Positions 1 through 9,736 of a DNA stretch of 64,000 nt are shown piece after piece. Every line of letters starts with the position of its first letter. Within the stretch, counting starts at the first letter, position 1. The stretch covers positions 744,001 through 808,000 of the forward strand of contig CANLXN010000001.1 in the NCBI GenBank assembly GCA_947495135.1, given 5' to 3'. The notes beneath the pieces were generated by a model. It saw only the letters and a program-made list of their open reading frames with translations, searched no databases and was not told the DNA's origin. A program made the translations under genes and the position numbers. Origin of the DNA: an uncultured Flavobacteriaceae bacterium. Lineage in GTDB: Bacteria; Bacteroidota; Bacteroidia; Flavobacteriales; Flavobacteriaceae.

Positions 1-194
1 GCTACAAAGCCTAACGTATTGCCCATTCCTTTTTGTATGGTTTCAATAATTACATATGGATCCATTCCTGCAATGATACCAACAACAATACTGGAAATAA
101 GTAAAGCGATAAACGCCTGTATCCTAAATAAGAGAATTAGAATAAGTAAAACGGTAATTCCCGCTCCTATTGCAATGAGTAATGTACTATCCAT
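1..194 (-). CDS. gntP: GntP-family gluconate permease, N-terminal part (continues off the left edge)
   Basis: Minus strand reads MDSTLLIAIGAGITVLLILILLFRIQAFIALLISSIVVGIIAGMDPYVIIETIQKGMGNTLGFVA; hydrophobic and GntP-like; overlaps the end of the gluconokinase-Gnd gene. Confidence 0.8.
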   Translation of the reverse strand, partial: MDSTLLIAIGAGITVLLILILLFRIQAFIALLISSIVVGIIAGMDPYVIIETIQKGMGNTLGFV

Positions 195-2055
195 TAGGTG
201 TCCAGTTTGAAGTGAAAAATTGGTTAGGAGGCTGATCGGTTCTTTCGTAGGTATGTGCTCCAAAAGCATCACGTTGAGCCTGGATTAGATTGGCAGGCAG
301 CCTATCGCTAGTGATGGATATAAAACAATTATAACTATTTGATATACAAATATTTGAAATTCTTTTATTAAATGAATACTTTATCGTATCTACGACAGAT
401 TTCTCCATGGAATGAAGTCTTGAAATTTGATCCAGCGCACTCAATAAATCAGTTTCAGTTGTAAAGGTTTTTACAAAGGATTCCATAAGCTCCGATTTAA
501 TAATACAGCCCGCAGTCCAAATACGAGCGATTTCGCTCAGATTCACATTCCAATCATTTTCTTGGGAAGCCGCTTTAATAATTTCAAAGCCCTGGTGATG
601 GTTAATAATTCTAGCGAAGGTATAGGCTTCTTTCAAGACATGAACGTCTATTGGGTCTTCGGAAATTTCAGAATTAATTAAGGAAGATAATTCAACTCTC
701 TTTTCTTTTAAAGCTGAAATGTAACGCGCGGTAACTGCTCCATTGATCATAGACGATGGTACTCCTAACTGAAACGCAATCTGCGATGACCAAGAACCCG
801 TACCTTTACTACCAGCCTTATCCAATACTTTGTCCAATAAGTAATCGGGGCCGTCCTTTTTTATTAGTATTTGGGTCGTAATGTCTAAGAGGTAACTTGA
901 AAGTTCGCCTTGATTCCAGTCTCTAAAAATAGCTGAAATCTCCTCATTATTGTACGTTATTGCGAGTAGGGAGTAACATTCTGCTAGTAATTGCATTTCG
1001 GCATATTCAATTCCGTTATGAATAGTTTTAACAAGATGCCCACACCCATCGGGCCCTGTTAGTGCAACACAGGCTTTTCCATTTTTGTCTTTTGCCGAAA
1101 TAGCTTCCACTATAGATTGAATAGACTGGTATTGTTCCTTAAGACCACCTATCATCATTGACGGCCCTTTCAATGCACCTTGCTCTCCTCCAGAAATCCC
1201 AGCCCCCATAAAATGAATTCGATCCTCCGCTAGATCTTTCAAACGACGTTGCGTATCTAGATAATGGGAATTACCACCATCTATAATAATATCATCTGGA
1301 GATAGTAATGGCCTTAGTTGTTCAATTACAGCATCTACAGCGGCCCCTGCATTTACCATGAGCAATATTTTTCTTGGTGTTGCCAAGGAATCTACAAAAG
1401 AGCTCATTGCCGTAAAACCTTGGACTGCATCATTACTTAAATCGTTCATAAATAACGGGATAACTTCCTTTTCTGCTGGTGTCATCCTATTATAGACAGA
1501 CAGTGAAATCCCTTTGTTAGCTATATTTATTGCCAAACTACGTCCCATTACACCCAGACCCACGATTCCGAAATCCGACTTATTTAATAATTTCCATTTA
1601 ATTTCGGAAATGATCTCTTCAGGGTGTTGTCCAATGTCTACGTGGATTCCATAATGAGGTATCTCTAGTGCCTGAAATTGAGATTGCAACATCTCGGGCT
1701 TCATAAAATGAGTACGTTGTTTCATCCTATTATGGATCAATTCGAATGTTCCCGACAGAAACACCCACTTAGGTTCTATTTCTGAAGCAAGAATTTTTCG
1801 GTACTCTTCCTTTAGTGCAGAACAAGCTAAGACAGCACTCCCATGATCCCCCCATTCTTTTAGTTTTTCTGAAAGCAGCCTTAACCAAGGAGAACGATCT
1901 TGATCTGTAAGGGGAATACCCGCCTGCATTTTATCAAGATTGGACTGTGGATGAAAGTTGTCCGCGTCGTAAAATGGAATGTTTAACTCTTTCGAAAGCA
2001 ATGTTCCAATAGTGGATTTTCCTGATCCGCTTACGCCTGTAATAATGATAATCAA
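187..2055 (-). CDS. Fused gluconokinase (N-terminal) and 6-phosphogluconate dehydrogenase (C-terminal)
   Basis: N-term GVSGSGKSTIG P-loop with YDADNFHP (GntK); then FGIVGLGVMGRSLAINIANKG, NSGA-like ISGGEQGALKGPSMMIGG, and C-term RLPANLIQAQRDAFGAHTYERTD (Gnd). Confidence 0.93.
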   Translation of the reverse strand: MIIIITGVSGSGKSTIGTLLSKELNIPFYDADNFHPQSNLDKMQAGIPLTDQDRSPWLRLLSEKLKEWGDHGSAVLACSALKEEYRKILASEIEPKWVFLSGTFELIHNRMKQRTHFMKPEMLQSQFQALEIPHYGIHVDIGQHPEEIISEIKWKLLNKSDFGIVGLGVMGRSLAINIANKGISLSVYNRMTPAEKEVIPLFMNDLSNDAVQGFTAMSSFVDSLATPRKILLMVNAGAAVDAVIEQLRPLLSPDDIIIDGGNSHYLDTQRRLKDLAEDRIHFMGAGISGGEQGALKGPSMMIGGLKEQYQSIQSIVEAISAKDKNGKACVALTGPDGCGHLVKTIHNGIEYAEMQLLAECYSLLAITYNNEEISAIFRDWNQGELSSYLLDITTQILIKKDGPDYLLDKVLDKAGSKGTGSWSSQIAFQLGVPSSMINGAVTARYISALKEKRVELSSLINSEISEDPIDVHVLKEAYTFARIINHHQGFEIIKAASQENDWNVNLSEIARIWTAGCIIKSELMESFVKTFTTETDLLSALDQISRLHSMEKSVVDTIKYSFNKRISNICISNSYNCFISITSDRLPANLIQAQRDAFGAHTYERTDQPPNQFFTSNWTPNG

Positions 2056-2097
2056 TGGACTAATGAATTAATGAGTGAATGATTAAATGAAACTTAG

Positions 2098-3114
2098 TTA
2101 ATTGGAATTAGCTAATACCGTTTTTGATTCTGCGAAAAACTGACTTTTAACTCCTTTCACACCAACATTTGCCACAAAAAGAGAACCGGCTAGGGGATAG
2201 GTATCCTTTTCATCATCTGTCATATCAAGACTACTTGTTGTAATGTATAATTGGTCTAAGTTCTTTCCACCAAAAGCGCAGGACGTTACATTGTGTGCTG
2301 GCACTGCAATCTTTTGAAGTAATTTACCAGTAGTTGGATCGAAATTCGCCACACAGTTACCGTTCCATAATCCTACCCAAAGCATGTCATTTTCATCAAT
2401 GGCCATACCATCTGGGAAGCCGTCTTCTGTGGAAACTTCAACAGCGGTGCGTCCGTTGGATATAGTAGAGGTTTTCGAATCGAAGTCGTATGCCATAATT
2501 TTTCCAGTGGGCGTGTCAATATAGTACATAGTTGAGGCATCTTTGGTCCAAACAATTCCATTAGAAATGGTTACACTATCAATCATTTTAGTGGTTTCTC
2601 CTTCCCCTGTAATTTTATAAACACTTCCCATAGGAGCAGCCTGTTCTAAATGCATGGAGCCAACCCAAAGATTACCGTTGGGATCGCACTTACCATCATT
2701 AAACCGATTAATAGTCATCTCCTGCTCAACGTTCGATACAATTTCGAGTTTTCCAGTAGTTGTGTTCATCAAATAAACACCATCCTCCAAAGCCACTACA
2801 GCCCATTCTGCATTTCTTGGAACAACAGTTCCAATTCGGGAAGGAGTAGGATGAGACCGATTAATTTTAGTTGCTGGATCATAGATGTGTAATTTTTTTC
2901 CTTCTATGTCTATCCAATAAAACTCTTGCGTTTTATAATTCCAAAAAGCGCCTTCACCTAAAAGAGCCTCTATTTCAAATTCTAACTGGGCTTTTGGAGG
3001 AGGAAGCGGGGCTTGGGCTTGGTCTGGTACAGTTGTAGATTTTTCTTTTTTTTCATCACAACTGATCACTAGAAATATCGCTAATACGAAGACAAATAGA
3101 GTGTTAAGTTTCAT
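2098..3114 (-). CDS. SMP-30/gluconolactonase-family lipoprotein
   Basis: Lipobox VISC at N-term; LLGEGAFWNYKTQEFYWIDIEGKKLHIYDP, RFNDGKCDPNGNLWVGSM, DGMAIDENDMLWVGLW beta-propeller motifs. Confidence 0.88.
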   Translation of the reverse strand: MKLNTLFVFVLAIFLVISCDEKKEKSTTVPDQAQAPLPPPKAQLEFEIEALLGEGAFWNYKTQEFYWIDIEGKKLHIYDPATKINRSHPTPSRIGTVVPRNAEWAVVALEDGVYLMNTTTGKLEIVSNVEQEMTINRFNDGKCDPNGNLWVGSMHLEQAAPMGSVYKITGEGETTKMIDSVTISNGIVWTKDASTMYYIDTPTGKIMAYDFDSKTSTISNGRTAVEVSTEDGFPDGMAIDENDMLWVGLWNGNCVANFDPTTGKLLQKIAVPAHNVTSCAFGGKNLDQLYITTSSLDMTDDEKDTYPLAGSLFVANVGVKGVKSQFFAESKTVLANSN

Positions 3115-3213
3115 TTAAAGAATGTTAAAATGGCATTTTTATATTAAAATTTCTATAAAATCAGTCTAAATTAGACTAATACTTTTTAATTTCGAAATCT
3201 AAAGAAGAAAGTT

Positions 3214-3360
3214 ATGACTAAAACCACACGTAGAAAATCGCATGCCGATTTCCAATCACGTTATCGAAGATCATTTAATTTTCGTACAAATGTTAACACA
3301 GATAAGTTGGTGTTGAACGAAAATGGAGAATTGGTTTTGGTAAAGCGACGAGAAGAGTAA
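3214..3360 (+). CDS. Small basic protein, 48 aa, unknown function
   Basis: MTKTTRRKSHADFQSRYRRSFNFRTNVNTDKLVLNENGELVLVKRREE; AGAAGAAAG purine-rich stretch upstream; followed by a strong hairpin; not in the supplied ORF track. Confidence 0.55.
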   Translation: MTKTTRRKSHADFQSRYRRSFNFRTNVNTDKLVLNENGELVLVKRREE

Positions 3361-3378
3361 ATCCGAATTAGCGGATTC

Positions 3379-3417
3379 AAAAAAGCGATGTCTTAATAAA
3401 TAAGGCATCGCTTTTTT
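3379..3417. terminator. Bidirectional rho-independent terminator between the small ORF (+) and hpf/raiA (-)
   Basis: aaaaaagcgatgtctta-ataaa-taaggcatcgctttttt; long stem, A and T tracts on both sides. Confidence 0.85.
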
Positions 3418-3435
3418 GTTATGACATATATAATA

Positions 3436-3738
3436 TTAGTGCGTCTGCATCTTATCTTTTTTCTTTTGCAATTGCCTTTTTACTTCTGTCATAGTTTCTG
3501 CAATTGCTTTATCAAAAGAGGAAGAAGAGGTCTCAGCGAATAAACGATCCTTAGGAATGTTTATTCTCATTCCGCAAATCATGCCTGTTTCATCTGTGCT
3601 AGTGTTTTCCTTTTTAAAATACACATCAGCATCGACCATGAAAGAATATCGCTCTGATAAAGCATTTAATTTTTCTGTAGTCGACTGTTCAAGCCGTTGG
3701 CTTGCTTTTACATTGTTGTATTCAAAATTTATATCCAT
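3436..3738 (-). CDS. raiA: HPF/RaiA ribosome-associated protein
   Basis: MDINFEYNNVKASQRLEQSTTEKLNALSERYSFMVDADVYFKKEN...DKAIAETMTEVKRQLQKKKDK. Confidence 0.85.
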   Translation of the reverse strand: MDINFEYNNVKASQRLEQSTTEKLNALSERYSFMVDADVYFKKENTSTDETGMICGMRINIPKDRLFAETSSSSFDKAIAETMTEVKRQLQKKKDKMQTH

Positions 3739-4102
3739 AGGTGCTTATATTTTAACTAAAGATACCTGATATAATGGCTCTTTACAAAGTTTTAATACAC
3801 TTTTAAGATAGTTTGTCGGACTGTTAGTTGCGAATCGTTACGTGCTGAAAATGAACGTTTTAATTCGGATGTTTTCTGATTTTCCCATTGGTATGAGTTG
3901 AAATTGCATGGTGAAATGTACATTTCTAGAAATTGCACCTGCTGAAGGTTAGATTTATTAGTGTAAATCGTTTTCATAGAGTTAACAGGTAATTTTATCG
4001 AACCTTTGTCTCCTACATTGTTAATATCATCCTAAAACGGAACGCGAAATATACCACTCTCAAAAACAGACCGTTATAGCTGCTTAACAAACCATTATCC
4101 CT

Positions 4103-4807
4103 ATGAAAACCTTTTACATTTACGCCCTTGGCTTTGCCATGGCGTGCGTTAGCTTTAATAGCTACGCCCAAGAAACTACCAAATCTTCTACTCAATATTC
4201 TGTCGGTCTCCTAGCTGGGTACAATGGCGGAATAGGTGGACAAGTAAATTTAACGGCACACAAGCCCGTAGAATCATTGCCTTTGGATTTTAGATTTGGA
4301 TTTGGCTACACCAATATGGACCCAGGAAATTCTGCAGATGCAAGGCGCATTTTTATAAACAATGCAACCAACGGTGTCCCAGAAGAGAAAGGTAAAGCCT
4401 TCGATTACAGATTGGATGCGCTTTGGCCAGTAACTCTTATTGGCAATGCCAAATCGTTTATTGCCTTTGGTCCTCGTTATTCAAGTTTTAGAGGAAACTT
4501 TAAATATGTGGGAGGAAATGAAGATTTCGATGTGACCACCAAACAGTTTGGTGTGGGGCTAGGAGTAGAGAGCCATTTCAAAATGAACGACAAATTAGAT
4601 CTTGTGATTCTTGCGGGAATTGATTACTTCTTAAATAGCACACTCAAAGGCCATGACACCCAATATAGCCCAGATGACGATAATGTGAATCCCAGAGACG
4701 ACAATGCTAACGACAACATTCCATTTACCTATGAAGATGCAGATGAAGCTATTAATGAACCCGAATTTAACCCCCGAATTATGATTGGGATTAACTATCA
4801 TTTGTAA
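4103..4807 (+). CDS. Putative outer-membrane beta-barrel protein
   Basis: Signal peptide MKTFYIYALGFAMACVSFNSYAQE; alternating barrel-like pattern; ends MIGINYHL. Confidence 0.6.
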   Translation: MKTFYIYALGFAMACVSFNSYAQETTKSSTQYSVGLLAGYNGGIGGQVNLTAHKPVESLPLDFRFGFGYTNMDPGNSADARRIFINNATNGVPEEKGKAFDYRLDALWPVTLIGNAKSFIAFGPRYSSFRGNFKYVGGNEDFDVTTKQFGVGLGVESHFKMNDKLDLVILAGIDYFLNSTLKGHDTQYSPDDDNVNPRDDNANDNIPFTYEDADEAINEPEFNPRIMIGINYHL

Positions 4808-4834
4808 TTTAAAACTGAAATATTACAAATCGAT

Positions 4835-4871
4835 AACACCTCAGTTAGATTAAAATTTCTACTGAGGTGTT
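4835..4871. terminator. Terminator hairpin between convergent genes
   Basis: aacacctcagt ... actgaggtgtt then TTTG. Confidence 0.8.
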
Positions 4872-4877
4872 TTGATT

Positions 4878-5387
4878 CTATTTAAATGGTAAAGTAATCT
4901 TTACTAGCACATTATTCTCTTCTCTAGCATCGTGGATTGAGATTCCGAAATCTTGCGAATTTATTTGCGCAGTACCTCTTAAGGTTTTATCCGACTTCTC
5001 AAAACTGAATACTACTTGTTTCTCCGTCCCTTTTATTTCCAAGATTCCCGTAACGTTAATAGTAGTGTCACTTCGCTCTACCTTTGTGCTGGTAAATTTT
5101 AACTTCGGAAAGTCGCTTAAATTGAAATATTTCTTAGACCGAAGATGTCTATTTCGCAACCAATTATTGGTATCTAATGTTTTCATTTCTACGGTACCCG
5201 AAATAGTAGTATTTTCCAAATTGTTCAAATCGATCGAACCTGTAAAGTCGAAACCCTCTAAGGTTCCGTCCACATCGTCTTCTAGAAAATTAAATTTTAC
5301 GGTTGCCTTTGTTTCGTCTATAGTAATTTGCTGTGCACTAGCCATAGCGAACACAAATAACAAAATAATGAAGAATAGTTTTTTCAT
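4878..5387 (-). CDS. YceI-family protein
   Basis: ITIDETKATVKFNF...WLRNRHLRSKKYFNLSDFPKLKFTSTKVE...VTGILEIKGTEKQVVF. Confidence 0.9.
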   Translation of the reverse strand: MKKLFFIILLFVFAMASAQQITIDETKATVKFNFLEDDVDGTLEGFDFTGSIDLNNLENTTISGTVEMKTLDTNNWLRNRHLRSKKYFNLSDFPKLKFTSTKVERSDTTINVTGILEIKGTEKQVVFSFEKSDKTLRGTAQINSQDFGISIHDAREENNVLVKITLPFK

Positions 5388-5422
5388 GTGGGGTGAGTCG
5401 GATTTAATTATTAAACATAACG

Positions 5423-6145
5423 CTATCGGCCTAAAACATATTGGATACCTCCTAAAATGTGGTCCATAAAAAGGTCTTCTCTATAACTTTCGATATCATG
5501 CCCCATAGCTGTATAGAACATTTTTCCACCATCGTATTCCTGGTACCATGAAATAGGGTGGAAGTCACCATGGAGCCCACCATCATACGATTTCTCATCT
5601 ATTTGCACCAACACCTTAATTTCAGGGCTTAAATTTTTAAAATTATACCATTCATCTGTACGTGTCCATGGATTCGGCAACATAACAGTGGAGCGATGTG
5701 TCGAGTCTGAAATAGTAGTTACTGCATTGTGCAAACCTTCTGGGTGTGACTCAAAATAGGCTCCAACGAGTTTTCCGTACCAAGGCCAGTCGTATTCTGT
5801 GTCGGTAGCAGAATGAATTCCTACAAATCCGCCACCATTATTAATAAACAACTTAAAAGCATTTTGTTGTTCCTCATTCAAAATATCACCAGTAGTATTC
5901 AGGAAAACGACGGCTTTATAACGTTTTAAATTTTCAGAATTAAACACAGAGGCGTCCTCTGTAGATTCCACCCAAAAATTATGTAGCTTTCCCATGTATC
6001 GAATCACTGCGGTGCCTACTTCTATAGATTCATGACGAAACTCCTCAGTTTTACTAAAAACAAGTATTCCATCTATTGGAGGACTCTTCGGGCATGCGAG
6101 TAATAGTGGCGCCAGAAGAAGCAAAAAAAAGTGTTTCGCTTTCAT
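5423..6145 (-). CDS. ThuA-like domain lipoprotein
   Basis: ILVFSKTEEFRHESIEVG...FINNGGGFVGIHSATDTEYDWPWYGKLVGAYFESHP...PISWYQEYDGGKMFYTAMGHD. Confidence 0.9.
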   Translation of the reverse strand: MKAKHFFLLLLAPLLLACPKSPPIDGILVFSKTEEFRHESIEVGTAVIRYMGKLHNFWVESTEDASVFNSENLKRYKAVVFLNTTGDILNEEQQNAFKLFINNGGGFVGIHSATDTEYDWPWYGKLVGAYFESHPEGLHNAVTTISDSTHRSTVMLPNPWTRTDEWYNFKNLSPEIKVLVQIDEKSYDGGLHGDFHPISWYQEYDGGKMFYTAMGHDIESYREDLFMDHILGGIQYVLGR

Positions 6146-6201
6146 AAAATCGTTTTAATCAAAAGTAGTAAATTAGATTTTAGATAATCGAAATAGTTGT
6201 T

Positions 6202-6633
6202 ATGAAAAAGGTAGTTGTATTGTTAGTAATTTTAATTGGAACCCTTAGTTGTAAGGAAGTTCCAACCAAATCTGTAGTTGAAAGCGAGGTAATTGTAGAG
6301 GAAATAAATCAAGGTAGTTTCGCGCACAGTGTATATTTTTGGCTACACAATCCCGAGAGCGAAGCAGATAAGACTGCATTTCTAACCTCCCTTCGAAAGT
6401 TTATAGACCGATCGCCTTACATCCAGACTATCCATGTAGGAACTCCAGCCGCCACCAATAGAGAGGTTATTGACAATACCTATACCTTTAGCTTGCTACT
6501 AACTTTCAAAGACAAGGCGGCACAAGACAAGTACCAAGATGAACCTGCACATAAATTGTTTATCGATGAATCTTCTGCTCTGTGGGAAAAAGTATTGGTA
6601 TACGACAGCGAGTTACTGCAGGCTTCGAATTAA
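6202..6633 (+). CDS. Dabb (stress-responsive alpha/beta barrel) domain lipoprotein
   Basis: AHSVYFWLHNPESEADKTAFLTSLRKFIDRSPYIQTIHVGTPAAT...YTFSLLLTFKDKAAQDKYQDEPAHKLF. Confidence 0.85.
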   Translation: MKKVVVLLVILIGTLSCKEVPTKSVVESEVIVEEINQGSFAHSVYFWLHNPESEADKTAFLTSLRKFIDRSPYIQTIHVGTPAATNREVIDNTYTFSLLLTFKDKAAQDKYQDEPAHKLFIDESSALWEKVLVYDSELLQASN

Positions 6634-6669
6634 CCAACCATGTAGACATAGGACTAGTTGATATCAATT

Positions 6670-6706
6670 AAAAGGATGCAAAACAATATAAGTTTTGCAT
6701 CCTTTT
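6670..6706. terminator. Bidirectional terminator hairpin
   Basis: aaaaggatgcaaaac-aatataa-gttttgcatcctttt. Confidence 0.88.
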
Positions 6707-6728
6707 TATAGCGGCGTAGGTAAGTGTT

Positions 6729-7595
6729 CTATCCTAAGTACGTCATAAGTACCGCGCTTTTATCTCTTCTTCCCAGTCTTCGAATAGCCTTGCTTTTTAT
6801 TTGACGAACGCGTTCCCGACTCAAGTTCAATTCTTCGCCTATTTCTGTTAGGGTAGTAGGTGTATATTTTCCCAATCCAAAATTAAGCTTCAATATGAGG
6901 GATTCTTTATCTGATAGCGAATCTACTGCTCGACGGACTTCCGTTTTAAGGGATTCACGCATTAAATTATGGTCTGGTCGAGGCATATCATCCGATTCTA
7001 GAAAGCTGTGCATACTAAAATTATTCTCATCACCTCCAAGCGATGCATCCATAGAGAAGCTACTTTTAGTTTGTTGAAGCGTATTGGCAACACGGTTTTT
7101 AGACATATCTAGATCGTCTGCAATTTCCTTATGCGTTGGCTTTCGTTCGAGATGTTGTTGTAAACGTAATTTTGATTTTTTGATCTTACTTAATTCTGAA
7201 ATTTTATTAAGCGGAATACGTACCGTACGACCATGCTCGTTAATGGCCTGAAGAATACTTTGTCTTATCCACCACACGGCGTAAGAGATAAATTTGAATC
7301 CGCGTGTTTCATCAAAACGTCTAGCGGCTTTTACCAATCCTAAGTTGCCTTCGTTGATGAGGTCTGTTAAACTCATACCCTGGTTTTGGTATTGCTTAGC
7401 AACAGAGACGACAAATCTTAAATTAGCAGTTGTGAGTTTATCTAGGGCAGCCTCATCTCCATTCTGGATTTTTTTGGCTAATTCTACCTCTTCTTCGGCC
7501 GTAATTAGGTCGATTTTAGAGATGTCTGTTAAATAATGTTGTAATGACTTTGTTTCACGTTTGGTAATTTGTTGACTTATCTTTAATTGTCTCAT
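6729..7595 (-). CDS. rpoD: RNA polymerase sigma factor, RpoD family (start moved to the internal Met MRQLKISQ)
   Basis: SLQHYLTDISKIDLITAEEEVELAKKI...NLRFVVSVAKQYQNQGMSLTDLINEGNLGLVKAARRFDETRGFKFISYAVWWIRQSI...LTEIGEELNLSRERVRQIKSKAIRRLG. Confidence 0.95.
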   Translation of the reverse strand: MRQLKISQQITKRETKSLQHYLTDISKIDLITAEEEVELAKKIQNGDEAALDKLTTANLRFVVSVAKQYQNQGMSLTDLINEGNLGLVKAARRFDETRGFKFISYAVWWIRQSILQAINEHGRTVRIPLNKISELSKIKKSKLRLQQHLERKPTHKEIADDLDMSKNRVANTLQQTKSSFSMDASLGGDENNFSMHSFLESDDMPRPDHNLMRESLKTEVRRAVDSLSDKESLILKLNFGLGKYTPTTLTEIGEELNLSRERVRQIKSKAIRRLGRRDKSAVLMTYLG

Positions 7596-7728
7596 ATATA
7601 TGTTTTGGTTCACTTCAGTATAACCTATAGAAGGGACAATAGCAAGTTTATGGCCCATTTTAACGTTTCAAGAACTAAAAAGAACGTTAAACAAACTGAT
7701 GTTGCATTCAATAATTTAAGAGTTTGAG

Positions 7729-8937
7729 TTAAGCTGAAATTTTCTTGGAAGCCCTTTTCAGATAAACCAATACAAGAATAGATAAGAAGCTACAAATAGA
7801 GAAGCCGATAAAGATAGGTAGCACAGAATGAGACGTATACCTTCCAATGAAGGTACTAATAGGCACCGCCATAAGCGTAGAAATAAAGCCCGTTATAGCG
7901 GCAGCAATCCCGGCGATATGTCCCACCGGCTCCATGGCCAATGCGCGCAAATTTCCGAAGATAAAACCAATACAAAAAAATTGTAACAGAAAGAATATTA
8001 GTACAATTTCTACCCTAGGATTACCCGAACCGTAGAAAAGAATGACATAGAGAAGCGAAATTGCGAAAAAGGAGTAGAGAAAGAAGCTCATCAATCTTTC
8101 CATACCGTATTTCATTACAAAACTACCATTTAGAAAAGTAGCGAGACCTATACCAATGGCTAGGCCTGCAAAAATATATGGAAACTGCTCTTTCAAACCA
8201 TATTGTACCTGAAAAATTTGCTGTGAGGCACTTAAATACACTAAAAATGAACCCACCACAAAGCCAGAAATTACAGTAAAGCCAATAGTTCGTTTTTGTC
8301 TCATTACTTGCTCAAACCCGTTTACAAATACAGTAGCCTGAAAAGGAATCCGTTTAGGAGGCAATAAGGTTTCTGGCTGTCGCCTCCAAAACCATGTTCC
8401 AACTAAAATTGCAAAAAGAATCTGAATGTAAAAGATACCTTCCCATGTATGAAATTCTAATACGAACTTCCCCAAAGCAGGCGCCACTATGGGCACTAAC
8501 AGAAATACCACCGTAACAAAGGACATGATGCGCGCCATATGGTCGCCACTGTACATATCCCGAATAATAGCAATGGCAATAGTTCGAGGAGCCGAAAGAC
8601 CAATACCTTGAAGAATACGTCCTATAATCATTATTTCAAGGCTCTCTGCATACACACAGATAAAACTGGAGGCGATAAAAGTAGCGAACCCCATGTATAC
8701 AATGGGTTTTCTGCCCATGGCATCGGATAAGGGACCAAATATGAGCGGTCCAACGCCTAATCCGAGAAATATCATGGTAATAATTAGCTGGTTGTCGACG
8801 ACTTCCTTGGTGCTAATTGCGATTCCGATGATATCGAGTGCGGGGAGAAGTGCGTCTATTGCCAAAGCCACAACCGACATGAGAAGTGCCATGAGTGCAA
8901 CAAATTCGAATTGGGAGGTTTTGGTAGGAATTGGCAT
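7729..8937 (-). CDS. MFS transporter, Bcr/CflA drug-resistance type
   Basis: 12-TM-like; AIDALLPALDIIG, GVGPLIFGPLSDAMGRKPIVYMGF, GRILQGIGLSAPRTIAIAIIRDMYSGDHMARIMS. Confidence 0.9.
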   Translation of the reverse strand: MPIPTKTSQFEFVALMALLMSVVALAIDALLPALDIIGIAISTKEVVDNQLIITMIFLGLGVGPLIFGPLSDAMGRKPIVYMGFATFIASSFICVYAESLEIMIIGRILQGIGLSAPRTIAIAIIRDMYSGDHMARIMSFVTVVFLLVPIVAPALGKFVLEFHTWEGIFYIQILFAILVGTWFWRRQPETLLPPKRIPFQATVFVNGFEQVMRQKRTIGFTVISGFVVGSFLVYLSASQQIFQVQYGLKEQFPYIFAGLAIGIGLATFLNGSFVMKYGMERLMSFFLYSFFAISLLYVILFYGSGNPRVEIVLIFFLLQFFCIGFIFGNLRALAMEPVGHIAGIAAAITGFISTLMAVPISTFIGRYTSHSVLPIFIGFSICSFLSILVLVYLKRASKKISA

Positions 8938-8996
8938 TGGGCAAAAATAACCTAATTAACCATCAAAAGGCACCTCTATTTATGAAAGAATCAAAA

Positions 8997-9026
8997 AAAA
9001 TCGCACCCAGTTAAGAATGCGATTTT
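8997..9026 (-). terminator. Terminator hairpin downstream of the Spy/plug-like gene
   Basis: aaaatcgca ... tgcgatttt. Confidence 0.6.
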
Positions 9027-9055
9027 GATCGTTTTTATAGGTGCGCAATCGGAGC

Positions 9056-9718
9056 TTATTTTTCTTTCAAAGTAATTACAACTACGCCATTTTCTCCTTT
9101 GTTTCCATAAGCTTCTATGGCAGATTCTCCTTTCAGAACAGAAACACTTTCAATTTCATTTGGCTTGAGGTTAGACATTTCTTCTGCTGAAATTACCTGC
9201 TCTCCAAACTTACTATTCATAATATATAATGGCTTGTCTTTTTGAGACTTAGATCCACTTATTTGAAATTTAACTTTATGCCCATCGTTGATATCTGTAA
9301 TCACCTTTAACGGTTTAAAATCTTTATCAACTCGCAGCTCTTTAAGCTTGGATTGTTGGGTTTGCGACAATTCGTTTTTGATTTTGATAAGCATTTGAAG
9401 ACGAATCATTTTCATTTGATTCTCTAAATCGGTTATCACTTTCATTTGTTCTAAAGTGGCAGACTCATCCACAGAGGATTGGGACAGCAATTTGTTTAAA
9501 TCGACCATTTCAGCATCGAGGTCCCATTTCACACTATTAAACTTAGAAATATGATTTTGATGAATCTTTTTAACGTCTTTTTGCTGCTCTTTGGTCAAAT
9601 CGATGGAAGATCTGTACTTCATTACCACATCGGCGGTAAACAGTTCGGATTGCAGTGGATCTTGCGCCAATAGTGAAGTGCAGATTAGGCTGAATAATAG
9701 GAAACTTAACTTTTTCAT
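9056..9718 (-). CDS. Secreted Spy/CpxP-like protein with C-terminal TonB-receptor plug-like segment
   Basis: Signal peptide; LTKEQQKDVKKIHQNH...; C-term IESVSVLKGESAIEAYGNKGENGVVVITLKEK as in plug domains. Confidence 0.7.
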   Translation of the reverse strand: MKKLSFLLFSLICTSLLAQDPLQSELFTADVVMKYRSSIDLTKEQQKDVKKIHQNHISKFNSVKWDLDAEMVDLNKLLSQSSVDESATLEQMKVITDLENQMKMIRLQMLIKIKNELSQTQQSKLKELRVDKDFKPLKVITDINDGHKVKFQISGSKSQKDKPLYIMNSKFGEQVISAEEMSNLKPNEIESVSVLKGESAIEAYGNKGENGVVVITLKEK

Positions 9719-9736
9719 CTTTATGTGTTTTTATAA

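Noticed and set aside
19-210. 63-aa plus-strand ORF at the left edge
   Set aside because: Antisense to a clear GntP-like reading frame on the minus strand.
2373-2892. ORFs inside the gluconolactonase gene (2373-2561 -, 2650-2892 +)
   Set aside because: Shadow frames of a well-supported gene.
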